Of a stretch of DNA of 64,000 nt, positions 27,033-36,292 are shown piece by piece (positions within the stretch are counted from its first letter, which is position 1; the number at the start of each line of letters is the position of its first letter). Origin of the DNA: Ravibacter sp964559125 (lineage in GTDB: Bacteria; Bacteroidota; Bacteroidia; Cytophagales; Spirosomataceae). The notes below the pieces were generated by a model. That model ran no database searches and had not been told where the DNA came from. It was given only the letters and a program-made list of their open reading frames with translations. Both the position numbers and the translations under genes were made by a program. Location of the stretch: assembly GCA_964559125.1 (NCBI GenBank), contig CAZLGW010000010.1:1-64000 (forward strand). Direction: 5' to 3'.

Positions 27033-27725
27033 ATGAAGAAACTTCTTTTGGTGGAGGATGATCCGAATCTGGGCTCCCTTTTGCAGGAATACCTGTGTTC
27101 GAAAGGTTACAGCGCCGATTGGGCCAAAGACGGCCAGGAAGGATGGGATAAGTTCGTCGCAGGACAATATGACCTGTGTATCTTCGACGTCATGATGCCC
27201 AGGAAAGACGGATTCGCACTTGCCAAAGAAGTAAGGATGAGCGGGAAAAAGGACGTCCCTATTATCTTTCTTACTGCTAAATCCATGAAGGAGGATACCA
27301 TCCAGGGATTGAAGATAGGCGGGGACGACTACCTGACCAAGCCGTTCGACAGGGAAGTGCTGCTGGCCAGGATTGAGGCTGTTTTGAGACGCTATAACCC
27401 GCATTCTTCTGCTCCGGGAGAGAATTCCGGGGGTGTCTACAGCATCGGCACCTACGTATTCAATTACGATATGCAGCAACTCGCATGCAACGGGGAAACC
27501 TTCAGGCTGACGAGTAAGGAATCGGAACTGCTGAAGCTGTTTTGCGAGAATCTCAATCAACCGGTAGGCAGAAGCTACGCGCTGAAAATGATCTGGGGAG
27601 ATGACTCCTACTTTAACGCCAGGAGCATGGATGTCTACATCACCAAGCTCAGGAAGCACCTGAAAAACGACCCTTCCATCCAGATCATCAATCTTCACGG
27701 GGAAGGTTTCAGGCTGACGGTATAA
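27033..27725 (+). CDS. OmpR/PhoB-family response regulator
   Basis: Transcription factor of 230 residues paired with the kinase just upstream. The receiver has E8-D9-D10, the phospho-acceptor D52 in CIFDVMMP, the Thr in FLTAKS and the Lys in LTKPFD. The C-terminal winged helix (about 130-230) shows LTSKESELLKLFCENLNQ and the recognition region ARSMDVYITKLRKHLKND. Such regulators bind direct repeats near promoters; its targets are not evident here. It ends 54 bases before hemB, which seems to have its own promoter. Confidence 0.95.
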   Translation: MKKLLLVEDDPNLGSLLQEYLCSKGYSADWAKDGQEGWDKFVAGQYDLCIFDVMMPRKDGFALAKEVRMSGKKDVPIIFLTAKSMKEDTIQGLKIGGDDYLTKPFDREVLLARIEAVLRRYNPHSSAPGENSGGVYSIGTYVFNYDMQQLACNGETFRLTSKESELLKLFCENLNQPVGRSYALKMIWGDDSYFNARSMDVYITKLRKHLKNDPSIQIINLHGEGFRLTV

Positions 27726-27746
27726 AACAGGGAAAAAGAATTTGGC

Positions 27747-27754
27747 TACCTTTG
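27747..27754 (+). promoter_or_regulatory. -7 promoter element for hemB
   Basis: TACCTTTG matches TAnnTTTG and lies 25 bases before the hemB ATG, an ideal distance. A -33 TTG is not clear, and the element is immediately after the response-regulator stop. Confidence 0.5.
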
Positions 27755-27779
27755 CAGCGAAATCAGAAAGCTGCAAAAT

Positions 27780-28757
27780 ATGTTTTATATATCACGGCGT
27801 CCGCGCAGGAACCGTAAATCAGAAGCTATCAGGGATATGGTTCAGGAAACAAAGCTGTCCCTGAACGATCTTATCTTCCCGATGTTCGTAGTCGACGGCT
27901 CGGGTATCAAAACCGGGGTTTCATCCATGCCCGGTATCTACCGCTATTCTCCCGACCTGCTGCTGGAAGAAATAAAGGAGTTGCAGGATCTCGGTATCAG
28001 GGCGATCGATCTTTTTCCAAACTACTCCGAAAGCCTGAAAGACAGGATGGCTTCGGAAAGCTACAGGGAAGACACTTTCTACCTGAAGACGCTGACGGCT
28101 GTAAAAGAGAAATTTCCCGATATCGCGCTGATGACCGATGTGGCCATGGACCCGTACAGCAGTGACGGTCACGACGGCGTGGTGGTGAACGGGGAGATCC
28201 TGAACGACCCTACGCTGGAGATACTAGGCAAAATGGCGCTTGCCCAGGCAAGGGCCGGGGCAGATATTATTGGCCCGAGCGATATGATGGACGGGAGGGT
28301 AGGACACATCAGGAGTATACTCGACGAAGCGGGCTTTACCGGCGTATCGATCATGTCGTATACGGCAAAATATGCCAGCGCCTTTTACGGTCCGTTCAGG
28401 GATGCACTCGACTCCGCCCCCAAATTCGGGGACAAGAAAACCTACCAGATGAATCCTGCCAACAAGCGGGAAGCCCTTATAGAAGCACAGCTCGACATCG
28501 AAGAAGGAGCTGATTTCCTGATGGTAAAACCGGCATTGTCCTACCTGGATATCATCAGCCTGTTAAACGACAACTTCGATATCCCGATAGCCGCTTATAA
28601 CGTCTCCGGGGAGTATGCCATGATCAAAGCCGCCGACCGGAACGGGTGGCTGGACGGCAGGAGGATCGCCCTTGAGGTCGTTCTGAGCATCAGAAGGGCA
28701 GGGGCAAAGGTGATACTGACCTACTTTGCGAAGGAACTTGCGGAGGAGCTGAGGTAG
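27780..28757 (+). CDS. hemB: delta-aminolevulinic acid dehydratase (porphobilinogen synthase)
   Basis: Condenses two 5-aminolevulinate molecules to porphobilinogen in tetrapyrrole synthesis. The 325-residue length is typical. Signatures include SLNDLIFPMFVVDG, the catalytic Lys region VSIMSYTAKYASAFYGPFRDA and the second Lys in FLMVKPALSYLDI. The metal segment reads DVAMDPYSSDGHDG and lacks the Cys-rich zinc site, indicating the Mg-dependent type common outside animals and yeast. It converges with the SDR gene ending at 28789; no terminator hairpin is evident between them. Confidence 0.97.
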   Translation: MFYISRRPRRNRKSEAIRDMVQETKLSLNDLIFPMFVVDGSGIKTGVSSMPGIYRYSPDLLLEEIKELQDLGIRAIDLFPNYSESLKDRMASESYREDTFYLKTLTAVKEKFPDIALMTDVAMDPYSSDGHDGVVVNGEILNDPTLEILGKMALAQARAGADIIGPSDMMDGRVGHIRSILDEAGFTGVSIMSYTAKYASAFYGPFRDALDSAPKFGDKKTYQMNPANKREALIEAQLDIEEGADFLMVKPALSYLDIISLLNDNFDIPIAAYNVSGEYAMIKAADRNGWLDGRRIALEVVLSIRRAGAKVILTYFAKELAEELR

Positions 28758-28788
28758 CAGATTTAAATAGGTTACAATTCCGTTTTTA

Positions 28789-29580
28789 CTACGCCAGGCT
28801 GTTCAGCGCCCGATCAAGATGCACATAACCGCCATCCACATAGATGATCTGCCCGGTGGTGTGGCTGGATTTCCCTGAAATAAGGAATGCGGCCATATTG
28901 GCGATCTCTTCGGAGGTAGTCATGCGTTGTCCGAGCGGGATATTCTTTTCTATAGAAGCTCTTGTCCCTTCCGGATCCGGGAGCGTATTAATCCACTTTT
29001 CATAAAGCGGGGTCCAGCATTCTGCCACTACGATCGCATTGACCCTGATCCCGTATTTGAGCAACTCAACCGCCCATTCCCGGGTGAGTGCATTCCGGGC
29101 CCCGTTGGACGCCGCGTATCCCGAAGTGTTGCCCTGACCGGTTTCGGCTGTTTTGGAGGTAATATTAACGATACTTCCTTTCGACTGCTTCAGTGCAGGC
29201 AGGGCGTAGTGGGCCATTAGGTAATAATGTACCACATTACGATGGAGCGATGCCATGAAACCCTCATAAGAACCGCTTTCCAGCCCGACACCGTCATTGA
29301 CCCCGGCATTATTGATCAGGCCGTCGATACGCCCGTACCTGTCGAGCACGGCTTTCACGGCTGCTTCCGAAGAAGCCGGATCAGTCAATTCGGCCACCAC
29401 GTGGGAAGCCAGCAGCCCCAGGCCTGTCAGCATGTCCACTACTTTCTGGTTGTCATCGGCATTTCTTCCGACAATAACGGGGATCGCACTTTCATTAGCT
29501 AGCACATTGACTATGGCTTCACCAATACCTTTGGCGCCACCGGTAACTATGATGACCTTTTCTGTTAAATGCAGGTTCAT
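28789..29580 (-). CDS. SDR oxidoreductase (L-fucose dehydrogenase-like) with YxxxN site
   Basis: Short-chain dehydrogenase of 263 residues. Seen are the cofactor motif VTGGAKGIGEA (13-23), LINNAGVNDG, the catalytic Ser region IVNITSK and GQIIYVDGGY near the end. The active-site motif, normally YxxxK, is Y-A-A-S-N here (codons at about 29095-29115, minus strand), so the catalytic Lys is replaced by Asn. The overall sequence, including AECWTPLYEKWI, resembles L-fucose dehydrogenase-like SDRs of Bacteroidota. The substitution either alters chemistry or is a subfamily trait. It stands alone, converging with hemB and 54 bases downstream of the HerA-type gene. Confidence 0.88.
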   Translation of the reverse strand: MNLHLTEKVIIVTGGAKGIGEAIVNVLANESAIPVIVGRNADDNQKVVDMLTGLGLLASHVVAELTDPASSEAAVKAVLDRYGRIDGLINNAGVNDGVGLESGSYEGFMASLHRNVVHYYLMAHYALPALKQSKGSIVNITSKTAETGQGNTSGYAASNGARNALTREWAVELLKYGIRVNAIVVAECWTPLYEKWINTLPDPEGTRASIEKNIPLGQRMTTSEEIANMAAFLISGKSSHTTGQIIYVDGGYVHLDRALNSLA

Positions 29581-29634
29581 TAAAAGGGAGTTTAGATATT
29601 TTTATTTAAATGTTGCCCGTTGTGAAGTCGTTTC

Positions 29635-31191
29635 CTAAAACCACCCCTTCGATTTAGAAGTCGGCTTTTTGCCCGTCAGCATACCAAAGACCCCTCTTAC
29701 GAGCTCACGTCCTATCTGGCGGGTGATCGGTGCCGAAAGTACCTGCTCGAAGGCCGACTTTTCGGCTCTCCTGCTCGTACCGGTCTTTTGTTTGGCAGCT
29801 TCCTTTGCCTGTTTTTCCTGCTCTGCTATCCTGTTCTGCTCTTCTACCCGGCGGGCAAGAATTTCGTAGGCGCTTTCCGGATCAATAGAATCCTTATACT
29901 TCCGGTACAGCTGTGAGTTCCGGTACCGGCTCTCATAATCGGCGGTTGCCAGCGGCCCCATCACGGAGGTAGGAGGGAGCAGGTGCGTTGCAGCTACTTC
30001 GGTAGGAATACCTTTCTCATTCAGTACGGTAACAAGCGCCTGACCGGTTCCGAGGGTGGTCAGCACTTCATTGATCTCATAAAAATCGGATCGCGGGAAC
30101 GTTTTTACCGTTTTTCTCAGGTTGTCCACATCGTTGGGGGTAAAGGTACGAAGCACGTGCTGTACGCGATTACCCAATTGAGAAAGGATCGTATCCGGGA
30201 TATCCTGCGCCATCTGCGAGCAGAAAAACACACCTACACCTTTTGACCTGATCAACCTTACTATCTGTTCTACCTGGTCGAGAAATACCTTAGGTGCATC
30301 TTTGAAAAGAAGATGAGCTTCATCCAGGAAAAAGACCAGCTTAGGTTTATCCAGGTCTCCGGCTTCCGGGAATGTATTGTATATTTCAGCGAGCAGGCTC
30401 AGCATAAAGGTCGAAAAAAGTGCGGGCTGATCCTGTACGTCCGAGACGTTCAGCAGGCTGATCACCCCTTTCCCGTCCACTCTGTCAAGCAGGTCGTCTA
30501 TATCAAATGATTTTTCTCCGAAAATAGAACCGATACCCTGCTGCTCGAGCGCTACAATCTTACGCAGGATCGTACTGGCGGTGGTAGTGGAAATACTCCC
30601 GTAATCCGATTTGATCTCCGCCGCACCCGGGCCTTCGGCCAGGTAATTCAGCGTCATTTTCAGATCGCTGAGGTCGACCATTGGCAGGTTTTTATCGTCG
30701 GCATACTTAAACAGTACGGCAAGTACGCCCGTTTGGGTAGCGTTCAGGTCAAGCACTTTAGCCAGCAGGTTGGGGCCGAATTCGAGAACCGTAGCTCTCA
30801 TAGGGCTGCCCAGCTTGCCGCTGAGTGAATAAAGCTCGATAGGGTAGTCCTGCGGTTCAAAGGTGATATTGAGCGCCTGGCATCTTTCATCGATAGCCTT
30901 GTTGGTTTGTCCCGCCTGGCCGAAGCCCGACAGATCACCTTTGATATCGGAGAGGAACACGGGCACTCCGGCGTTTGAAAGCTGCTCAGCCAGGACTTGG
31001 ATCGTCCTGGTCTTACCCGAACCCGTTGCTCCGGCTACCAGTCCGTGTCGGTTCATCATTTTCAATGGAAGATGTATCTCGGCTTCTCCGATAATTTCCC
31101 CGTCGAGTATGCCCGACCCCAGTCTTATAGCAGGCTTGTCGGTCGTATATGATTTTTTAATGGCGGCGATGTAAGTATCTTTTCTTGACAC
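29635..31191 (-). CDS. HerA/DUF853-type P-loop ATPase (YjgR-like)
   Basis: ATPase of 518 residues related to the FtsK/HerA superfamily, known as DUF853 or YjgR. Walker A is GATGSGKTRTIQ (about 53-64), Walker B is KLVFFLDEAHLLF, and the sensor region VGVFFCSQMAQDIPD and the arginine-finger-like LGNRVQHVLRTFTPND follow. The last 90 residues are Lys/Glu-rich and end in the sequence TGKKPTSKSKGWF. The biochemical role is not established; HerA relatives pump DNA with NurA nuclease, but no nurA is nearby and this family is usually solitary. There is no sign of a defence cluster. Confidence 0.9.
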   Translation of the reverse strand: MSRKDTYIAAIKKSYTTDKPAIRLGSGILDGEIIGEAEIHLPLKMMNRHGLVAGATGSGKTRTIQVLAEQLSNAGVPVFLSDIKGDLSGFGQAGQTNKAIDERCQALNITFEPQDYPIELYSLSGKLGSPMRATVLEFGPNLLAKVLDLNATQTGVLAVLFKYADDKNLPMVDLSDLKMTLNYLAEGPGAAEIKSDYGSISTTTASTILRKIVALEQQGIGSIFGEKSFDIDDLLDRVDGKGVISLLNVSDVQDQPALFSTFMLSLLAEIYNTFPEAGDLDKPKLVFFLDEAHLLFKDAPKVFLDQVEQIVRLIRSKGVGVFFCSQMAQDIPDTILSQLGNRVQHVLRTFTPNDVDNLRKTVKTFPRSDFYEINEVLTTLGTGQALVTVLNEKGIPTEVAATHLLPPTSVMGPLATADYESRYRNSQLYRKYKDSIDPESAYEILARRVEEQNRIAEQEKQAKEAAKQKTGTSRRAEKSAFEQVLSAPITRQIGRELVRGVFGMLTGKKPTSKSKGWF

Positions 31192-31338
31192 GGAGCGATG
31201 ATATTAAGGTTTGTGAAAATTTGTATCCTTTCAGGAGGTTTTCAAGCTGTCAAATATAGAATTTTTGGCTGTCAATTGCTACAGAGGGGTAATGCCGGCG
31301 GGATAACCCTGAGATTACAGGAGTAGGCCTGCTCCGTT

Positions 31339-32802
31339 TCAGGCAATCAGATCGTGGATTACGTGCCCGTGTACGTCGGTAAGCCGGTAACGTCTCCCCT
31401 GGTGTTTAAAAACAAGCTGCTCGTGATCCATACCGAACAGGTGCAGCAACGTGGCCTGGAAATCGTGTACGTGGACAGGGGCTTTGACCACGTTGTAGCT
31501 GAACTCGTCCGTTTCGCCGTAAACCAGGCCAGGCCTGATGCCGCCTCCTGCCATCCACATCGTGAAGCACCCCGGGTGATGGTCGCGGCCGTAATTGTCT
31601 TTTGTCAGCTTACCCTGCGAAAAGCTGGTACGCCCGAACTCTCCACCCCACACGACTATCGTGTCTTCGAGGAGCCCCCGCTGCTTGAGATCCATGACCA
31701 GCGCGGCAGAAGCCTGGTCCACATCCCGGGCCTGTTTTTTGATATTTTTAGGCAGATCTCCGTGCTGGTCCCATCCCAGGTGGTAAAGCTGGATAAACCT
31801 GACGTCCCTTTCCGCCATACGGCGGGCCAGGAGACAATTGGCAGCAAAAGTCCCCGGGCGGCGTGCATCGTCACCGTACATCTTATACACATAATCGGGT
31901 TCTCCCGACAAATCCACGGCTTCCGGAACAGAGGTTTGCATCTTGTAGGCCATCTCGTATTGGTTGATCCTGGATTGTATTTCCTGATCTCCCCACAACG
32001 TCAGCTGGTGCTCGTTCATTTCCCTGATACGATCCAATGCCCTGCGCCGGTCTTCCCGGCCGATCCCGTTCGGGTTTTGCAGGTACAAAACAGGATCTTT
32101 CCCTGCCCTGAACTGAACTCCCTGGTGATGAGATGCAAGAAATCCATTCGCCCAGGCCGCCGAGCTCAGCGGCTGGTCGGACAATCCTTTGGAGATCATC
32201 ACCATAAAATGCGGAAGGTTTTCATTATCCGAGCCCAGTCCGTAGCTCAGCCAGGATCCGATAGACGGCCTCCCGCTTTGCTGGGACCCTGTCTGTACGA
32301 ACATCACGGCAGGTTCATGGTTAATCGCTTCGGTATAAACCGACTTGACGATACAAAGCTCGTCAACAACCTTCGCTGTATAGGGGAACAGCTCGCTGAC
32401 CCATGCGCCCGATTGGCCGTACTGCCTGAAGTCGTAGATAGATTGCACAAGCGGGAATGTGGACTGCCCGGTTACCATTCCGGAGTTCCGTTGCGTACCC
32501 CGGATCGAGTCGGGGATTTCCGTTCCATGCCATTTCGCCAGTGCAGGTTTGTAGTCGAAGGTTTCCAACTGAGACGGACCGCCCGCCATAAAAAGATAAA
32601 TCACTCTTTTGGCCCGGGGTGCAAAGTGCGGCCCCATGACGAAATGATCCGGTCCGGAACCGGAAGATTGCCCGGTAATGCGGGATTTCTCCTTCCCTGA
32701 AAGCAGCAGGCTGCCAAGCGCCATGGAGCCCAGGCCGAGCCCCGCCCGGGTCAGGAAGTCACGTCTGTTGAGCTGTGTGAGTATTTTCTTTACATCTTCC
32801 AT
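31339..32802 (-). CDS. DUF1501 protein, Tat-exported
   Basis: Protein of 487 residues of the DUF1501 family, related to the alkaline phosphatase/sulfatase superfamily. An N-terminal Tat motif (NRRDFLTRAG, RR at 13-14) is followed by a hydrophobic stretch. Characteristic segments include FAPRAKRVIYLFMAGGPSQL, LETFDYKPAL, GRPSIGSWLSYGLG, WGGEFGRTSFSQG, GRDHHPGCFTMWMAGGG and HDFQATLLHLFGMDHE, with histidines and aspartates placed as in metal-dependent hydrolases. It starts eight bases after the stop of the PSD1 gene, so the two are co-transcribed. The pair is typical of Planctomycetes and also occurs in Bacteroidota; its substrate is not known. Confidence 0.93.
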   Translation of the reverse strand: MEDVKKILTQLNRRDFLTRAGLGLGSMALGSLLLSGKEKSRITGQSSGSGPDHFVMGPHFAPRAKRVIYLFMAGGPSQLETFDYKPALAKWHGTEIPDSIRGTQRNSGMVTGQSTFPLVQSIYDFRQYGQSGAWVSELFPYTAKVVDELCIVKSVYTEAINHEPAVMFVQTGSQQSGRPSIGSWLSYGLGSDNENLPHFMVMISKGLSDQPLSSAAWANGFLASHHQGVQFRAGKDPVLYLQNPNGIGREDRRRALDRIREMNEHQLTLWGDQEIQSRINQYEMAYKMQTSVPEAVDLSGEPDYVYKMYGDDARRPGTFAANCLLARRMAERDVRFIQLYHLGWDQHGDLPKNIKKQARDVDQASAALVMDLKQRGLLEDTIVVWGGEFGRTSFSQGKLTKDNYGRDHHPGCFTMWMAGGGIRPGLVYGETDEFSYNVVKAPVHVHDFQATLLHLFGMDHEQLVFKHQGRRYRLTDVHGHVIHDLIA

Positions 32803-32810
32803 ACCTGCAT

Positions 32811-35800
32811 TTATTTCCTGGTGATTGCTTCGTCCGTGTTCATGATTGAATTGGCTGTGATGGCCAGGGCCGCTATTTCCGCCGGCGAAAGGGAACGGTT
32901 CCAGGGAAGGGTTCCTGTACTGAGATAGTCAAGCGCCTGCTGAGGTGATTTTTCAAAACGCTTCAGTTCATCGGTATAAAGCCGGTTGAGAATCTGTGTC
33001 TCTCCGGGCTGGGGATGCCTGCCTGTAATCAGCCGGAAAGCTTTGTTCAGCGTATTCGTGATTGCAGGAGCTTTCCCTGAATCCAGCAGTAGTTTTTCAG
33101 CCAGTACCCTGGCCGCTTCAACATGCTGGGGATCGTTTAGCAGCACCAGGGCCTGAAGGGGCGTACTGGTAGTCCGCCGGGAAACTATGCATTCGCCTCT
33201 TTCGGGTGCATCAAATATAAGCATGGATGGTGGGGGAGCCGTGCGTTTCCAGATGGTATACAGGCTTCTCCTGTACAACCCTTCCCCCGGCTCCTGCAGG
33301 TATTTATACCGCCAGACCTTATCGCTCAACTCGTCCCAGAGTCCTTCAGGCTGGTAAGGATATACGCTTGGCCCTCCTGTCTTCTTTACAAGCAGGCCGC
33401 TTATGGCCAGGGCATTGTCCCGGACCATTTCAGCGCTAAAGCGAAATCTTGCACCTCTTGCAAGCAGAATGTTTTCCGGGTCTTTTTCTGCAAGCTCTTT
33501 CGTCACCACCGAACGCTGCCTGTAGGTAGCTGACAGCATAATGGTTTTATGCAGCTTTTTGATATCCCATCCCGACTTCCTGAATTCCACAGCAAGCCAG
33601 TCGAGTAATTCGGGGTGCGACGGAAGATTGCCCTGGTTGCCGAAATCGCCGGCCGACCTGACGAGTCCTTTTCCGAAATGCATTTGCCAGATACGGTTTA
33701 CAAAGACACGGGCTGTGAGCGGGTTGTCTTTGTCGAAGACCCATTTGGCCAGTCCCAGCCGGTTTTGCGGCAGCTTTTCATCAAAATGAAAAATCTGACC
33801 TGGCGTGCCCGGTGTAACCTGCTTTTCAGGCGCATTGTATAGGCCGCGGCTGAGCACATACGTAGGTCGTGGCTGCGGCAGATCGCCCATTACCATAATT
33901 TCGGGAATCGTATTGATAAGATCGTTAAGCCGGTTCCGTTTCTGTTTCAGCGTGTCCCTGATGGCATTCCCCGGCTGATCTCCGTGTGCGAGATAATAGC
34001 CTTTGAGCAGCGTCCCGGGGTCTGCCTGGTTGGCATTGCTGAGTATTTTACCCGCTTTGTCAGGGTTGTGGTCGTATAAAACTTCCAGCGCTGTCAGTTC
34101 CCGCTCATAAATTTTCAGCTCGTCGATCCCGCCGTCTTTGAATGGCAGAAGGAGGTTCCGCTGCCCTAGTGTAAATCCTTTGAAGCCGTAGGTATGGATG
34201 TCTTTCTGATACAGGATTCCTTTGTAGAGGTTATCGTAGTCGGTAGTAACAACGGCCTTCTCACCGTTAACGTAGAGGTGGGTTCCCCGGGCTTTACTCG
34301 ACCCGTCGTAGGTAACGGTCACATGTGTCCATTGTCCGGCAGGGACCGGCTTTTCGGTTGTGATCTGTATGGCATTCTGCGGATAGGAGTGTGCAATGAT
34401 AAACTGCAGCCTGTTATCTGCCAGTTTGAGCGAGTAGCCTTTCAGCCCAAGCCGCAGGTCCTCGCAATGATAGAAAATCCCTGCATCCGGGTAGACGGTG
34501 CGCGGGTTGATCCAGAGTGATACAGAAAAAGGCTCCGTCCTTTCATGCCACCCGATCTGATGTCCCAGCGTTATAGAATTGTAATCGTTTACGAAATAGG
34601 CATTTCCTTTTATACCCGGCTTCAGTACGGGGTCATTGCATTGCGCAGGCTGCCTGTTGTTGACGAGGTTCGGAGTGATTATCTTTTTTTCCGGGATTGT
34701 CTTTATGACGTCGAAAGGATAATAGGCTACCAGGCTTTTTCTCAATTGCCTTCCCAGGACGTCCGCGGAGACGGGATTCCGGGAAAACCATTCCGGGAAC
34801 GCAGAAACCGAAGCAGCCGTATGCGAGGAAAGCTTGCTTTCGAGGCCGGTAATTTCTTCTTCCAGAAAGCGTATGAGGGCCTCATTCTCATCGTCCGTCA
34901 GCAGGAGGGCCGGGCCCGGAGTCTGGTCCGGACCGTACACCGGACTCCCGGTTTCGTTCGTATTGTTGAAAAAGGCGAATATCCTGTAATAATCTTCCTG
35001 GCTGACGGGATCGTATTTATGATCGTGGCAGCGCGCACATTGCAGAGAGAGCCCAAGGATGCCCTGTCCCAGGGTGTGAACCCTGTCAGCATTATATTCT
35101 ACCCTGTATTCTTCGAAAATAATCCCGGCCTCAGAGTTTTTTTTATGCAGCCGGTTGAAGGCGGTGGCGAGTATGCTCTCCCGGCTCTTGTCGGGTACCA
35201 GGTCGCCGGCAAGCTGCCAGGTCACAAAGCGGTCATAAGGCATATTGCGGTTGAACGACCTGATTACCCAATCCCGCCAAGGGGAAAGATCGCGGTGCTT
35301 ATCGTCGAGATAGCCGTCACTGTCGGCATAGCGCGCTACGTCAAGCCATTCTACCGCCATACGTTCGCCGTAAGCCGGCGATGCCAGCAGGCGGTCAATC
35401 ATTTTCTCATAGGCATCCGGCGCATTGTCATCTATAAAACGGTCGGTTTCTTCCAGAGAGGGTGGCAGGCCGGTGAGGTCGAAACTGGCCCGGCGTATAA
35501 GGTCCTCCCTTTCGGCCTCCGGCGAAAGATCCAATCCTGCTTTTTCCAGGCGGTGGAGGATGAAATGATCGACTGGCGTTAGCGCGGGGTCTTTCCGCCT
35601 GATCCGCGGAACCTCAGGCTTTTCGGGTTTAATAAACGACCAGTGAGGCTTATACTCCGCTCCCTGTTCTATCCATCGTACAATAGTGGCAATCTCTTTT
35701 GCAGTAAGGTGGAGGTTGGAGGAGGGAGGCGGCATCCTGACTTCCGGGTCATCTGAAATCAGCCGGGCATACACGGCGCTGGCCGAAAGGTTGCCGGGAA

Positions 35801-36098
35801 CGATGGCATGGCTTTTTCCCGCATTTTTTAAGGCTGCATAGGCACCCTCTTCTGTATCCAGCCGTAAATCTCCTTCCCGGTGCTTTACGTCCGGGCCGTG
35901 GCATGCAAAACACTTGTCCGATAAAATAGGTTTGACGTCGTAGTTGAAATCTACCTTATCAGGAAGCTCCTTTTCCGCAAGAAGGATTTCTGCAGGTTTC
36001 TCTGTTCCGCACCCCGTCAGCACAAACAGGAGCAAGATGAAGAAGCCGCCGAAACAGCCCGGATAAAAGAATCCATAAGCCGATAGCTTCAGTTTCAT
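32811..36098 (-). CDS. PSD1 and planctomycete cytochrome c domain lipoprotein with LamG
   Basis: Start placed at ATG 36098, where a lipoprotein signal begins (lipobox VLTGC, C30); the frame is open up to 36206. The 1095-residue protein shows, in order, a planctomycete cytochrome domain with a heme site CFACH (63-67), a DUF1549/PSCyt2 region (LTPVDHFILHRLEKAGL) containing a second CxxCH (CARCHDHKYDP), a LamG/concanavalin-like domain (about 480-670, with AGQWTHVTVTYDGS) and the DUF1553/PSD1 C-terminus (NPLTARVFVNRIWQMHFGKG, RRTTSTPLQALVLLNDP). It is thus a membrane-anchored periplasmic heme protein with a likely glycan-binding module. It and the following DUF1501 gene form a unit, probably in breakdown of polysaccharide or a related polymer; that is inference. 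Confidence 0.93.
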   Translation of the reverse strand: MKLKLSAYGFFYPGCFGGFFILLLFVLTGCGTEKPAEILLAEKELPDKVDFNYDVKPILSDKCFACHGPDVKHREGDLRLDTEEGAYAALKNAGKSHAIVPGNLSASAVYARLISDDPEVRMPPPSSNLHLTAKEIATIVRWIEQGAEYKPHWSFIKPEKPEVPRIRRKDPALTPVDHFILHRLEKAGLDLSPEAEREDLIRRASFDLTGLPPSLEETDRFIDDNAPDAYEKMIDRLLASPAYGERMAVEWLDVARYADSDGYLDDKHRDLSPWRDWVIRSFNRNMPYDRFVTWQLAGDLVPDKSRESILATAFNRLHKKNSEAGIIFEEYRVEYNADRVHTLGQGILGLSLQCARCHDHKYDPVSQEDYYRIFAFFNNTNETGSPVYGPDQTPGPALLLTDDENEALIRFLEEEITGLESKLSSHTAASVSAFPEWFSRNPVSADVLGRQLRKSLVAYYPFDVIKTIPEKKIITPNLVNNRQPAQCNDPVLKPGIKGNAYFVNDYNSITLGHQIGWHERTEPFSVSLWINPRTVYPDAGIFYHCEDLRLGLKGYSLKLADNRLQFIIAHSYPQNAIQITTEKPVPAGQWTHVTVTYDGSSKARGTHLYVNGEKAVVTTDYDNLYKGILYQKDIHTYGFKGFTLGQRNLLLPFKDGGIDELKIYERELTALEVLYDHNPDKAGKILSNANQADPGTLLKGYYLAHGDQPGNAIRDTLKQKRNRLNDLINTIPEIMVMGDLPQPRPTYVLSRGLYNAPEKQVTPGTPGQIFHFDEKLPQNRLGLAKWVFDKDNPLTARVFVNRIWQMHFGKGLVRSAGDFGNQGNLPSHPELLDWLAVEFRKSGWDIKKLHKTIMLSATYRQRSVVTKELAEKDPENILLARGARFRFSAEMVRDNALAISGLLVKKTGGPSVYPYQPEGLWDELSDKVWRYKYLQEPGEGLYRRSLYTIWKRTAPPPSMLIFDAPERGECIVSRRTTSTPLQALVLLNDPQHVEAARVLAEKLLLDSGKAPAITNTLNKAFRLITGRHPQPGETQILNRLYTDELKRFEKSPQQALDYLSTGTLPWNRSLSPAEIAALAITANSIMNTDEAITRK

Positions 36099-36292
36099 TC
36101 GTGACAAAGTGTTTGGATCTGATGCATTGGCTTGAAAACCGGGTGAAGCCTTTTGTTGAATTTTCTTAACTAATCTCGGTAATATTCTTATACTCTGCAA
36201 ATGCACCTTCAGGTACTACCCTTTTTCTGATTAAAAGGCGATTTTTTATTAAGTTGCACCTCTTTCGTTATTCCTGAGTTCAACGTCATTAT

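Noticed and set aside
26928..27776. 282-codon minus-strand open frame
   Set aside because: Opposite the OmpR-type regulator and the end of the kinase; shadow frame.
29635..31191. HerA-type ATPase as part of a defence system
   Set aside because: No NurA, SIR2, nuclease or other partner is adjacent; the sequence fits the common solitary DUF853/YjgR family.
31354..32700. 448-codon open frame on the plus strand
   Set aside because: It lies entirely opposite the DUF1501 gene, which has a Tat signal and clear family motifs; the plus-strand frame has no family likeness and is a GC-codon shadow.
34545..35582. 345-codon plus-strand open frame
   Set aside because: Opposite the PSD1/cytochrome gene; no signal, domain or ribosome site.
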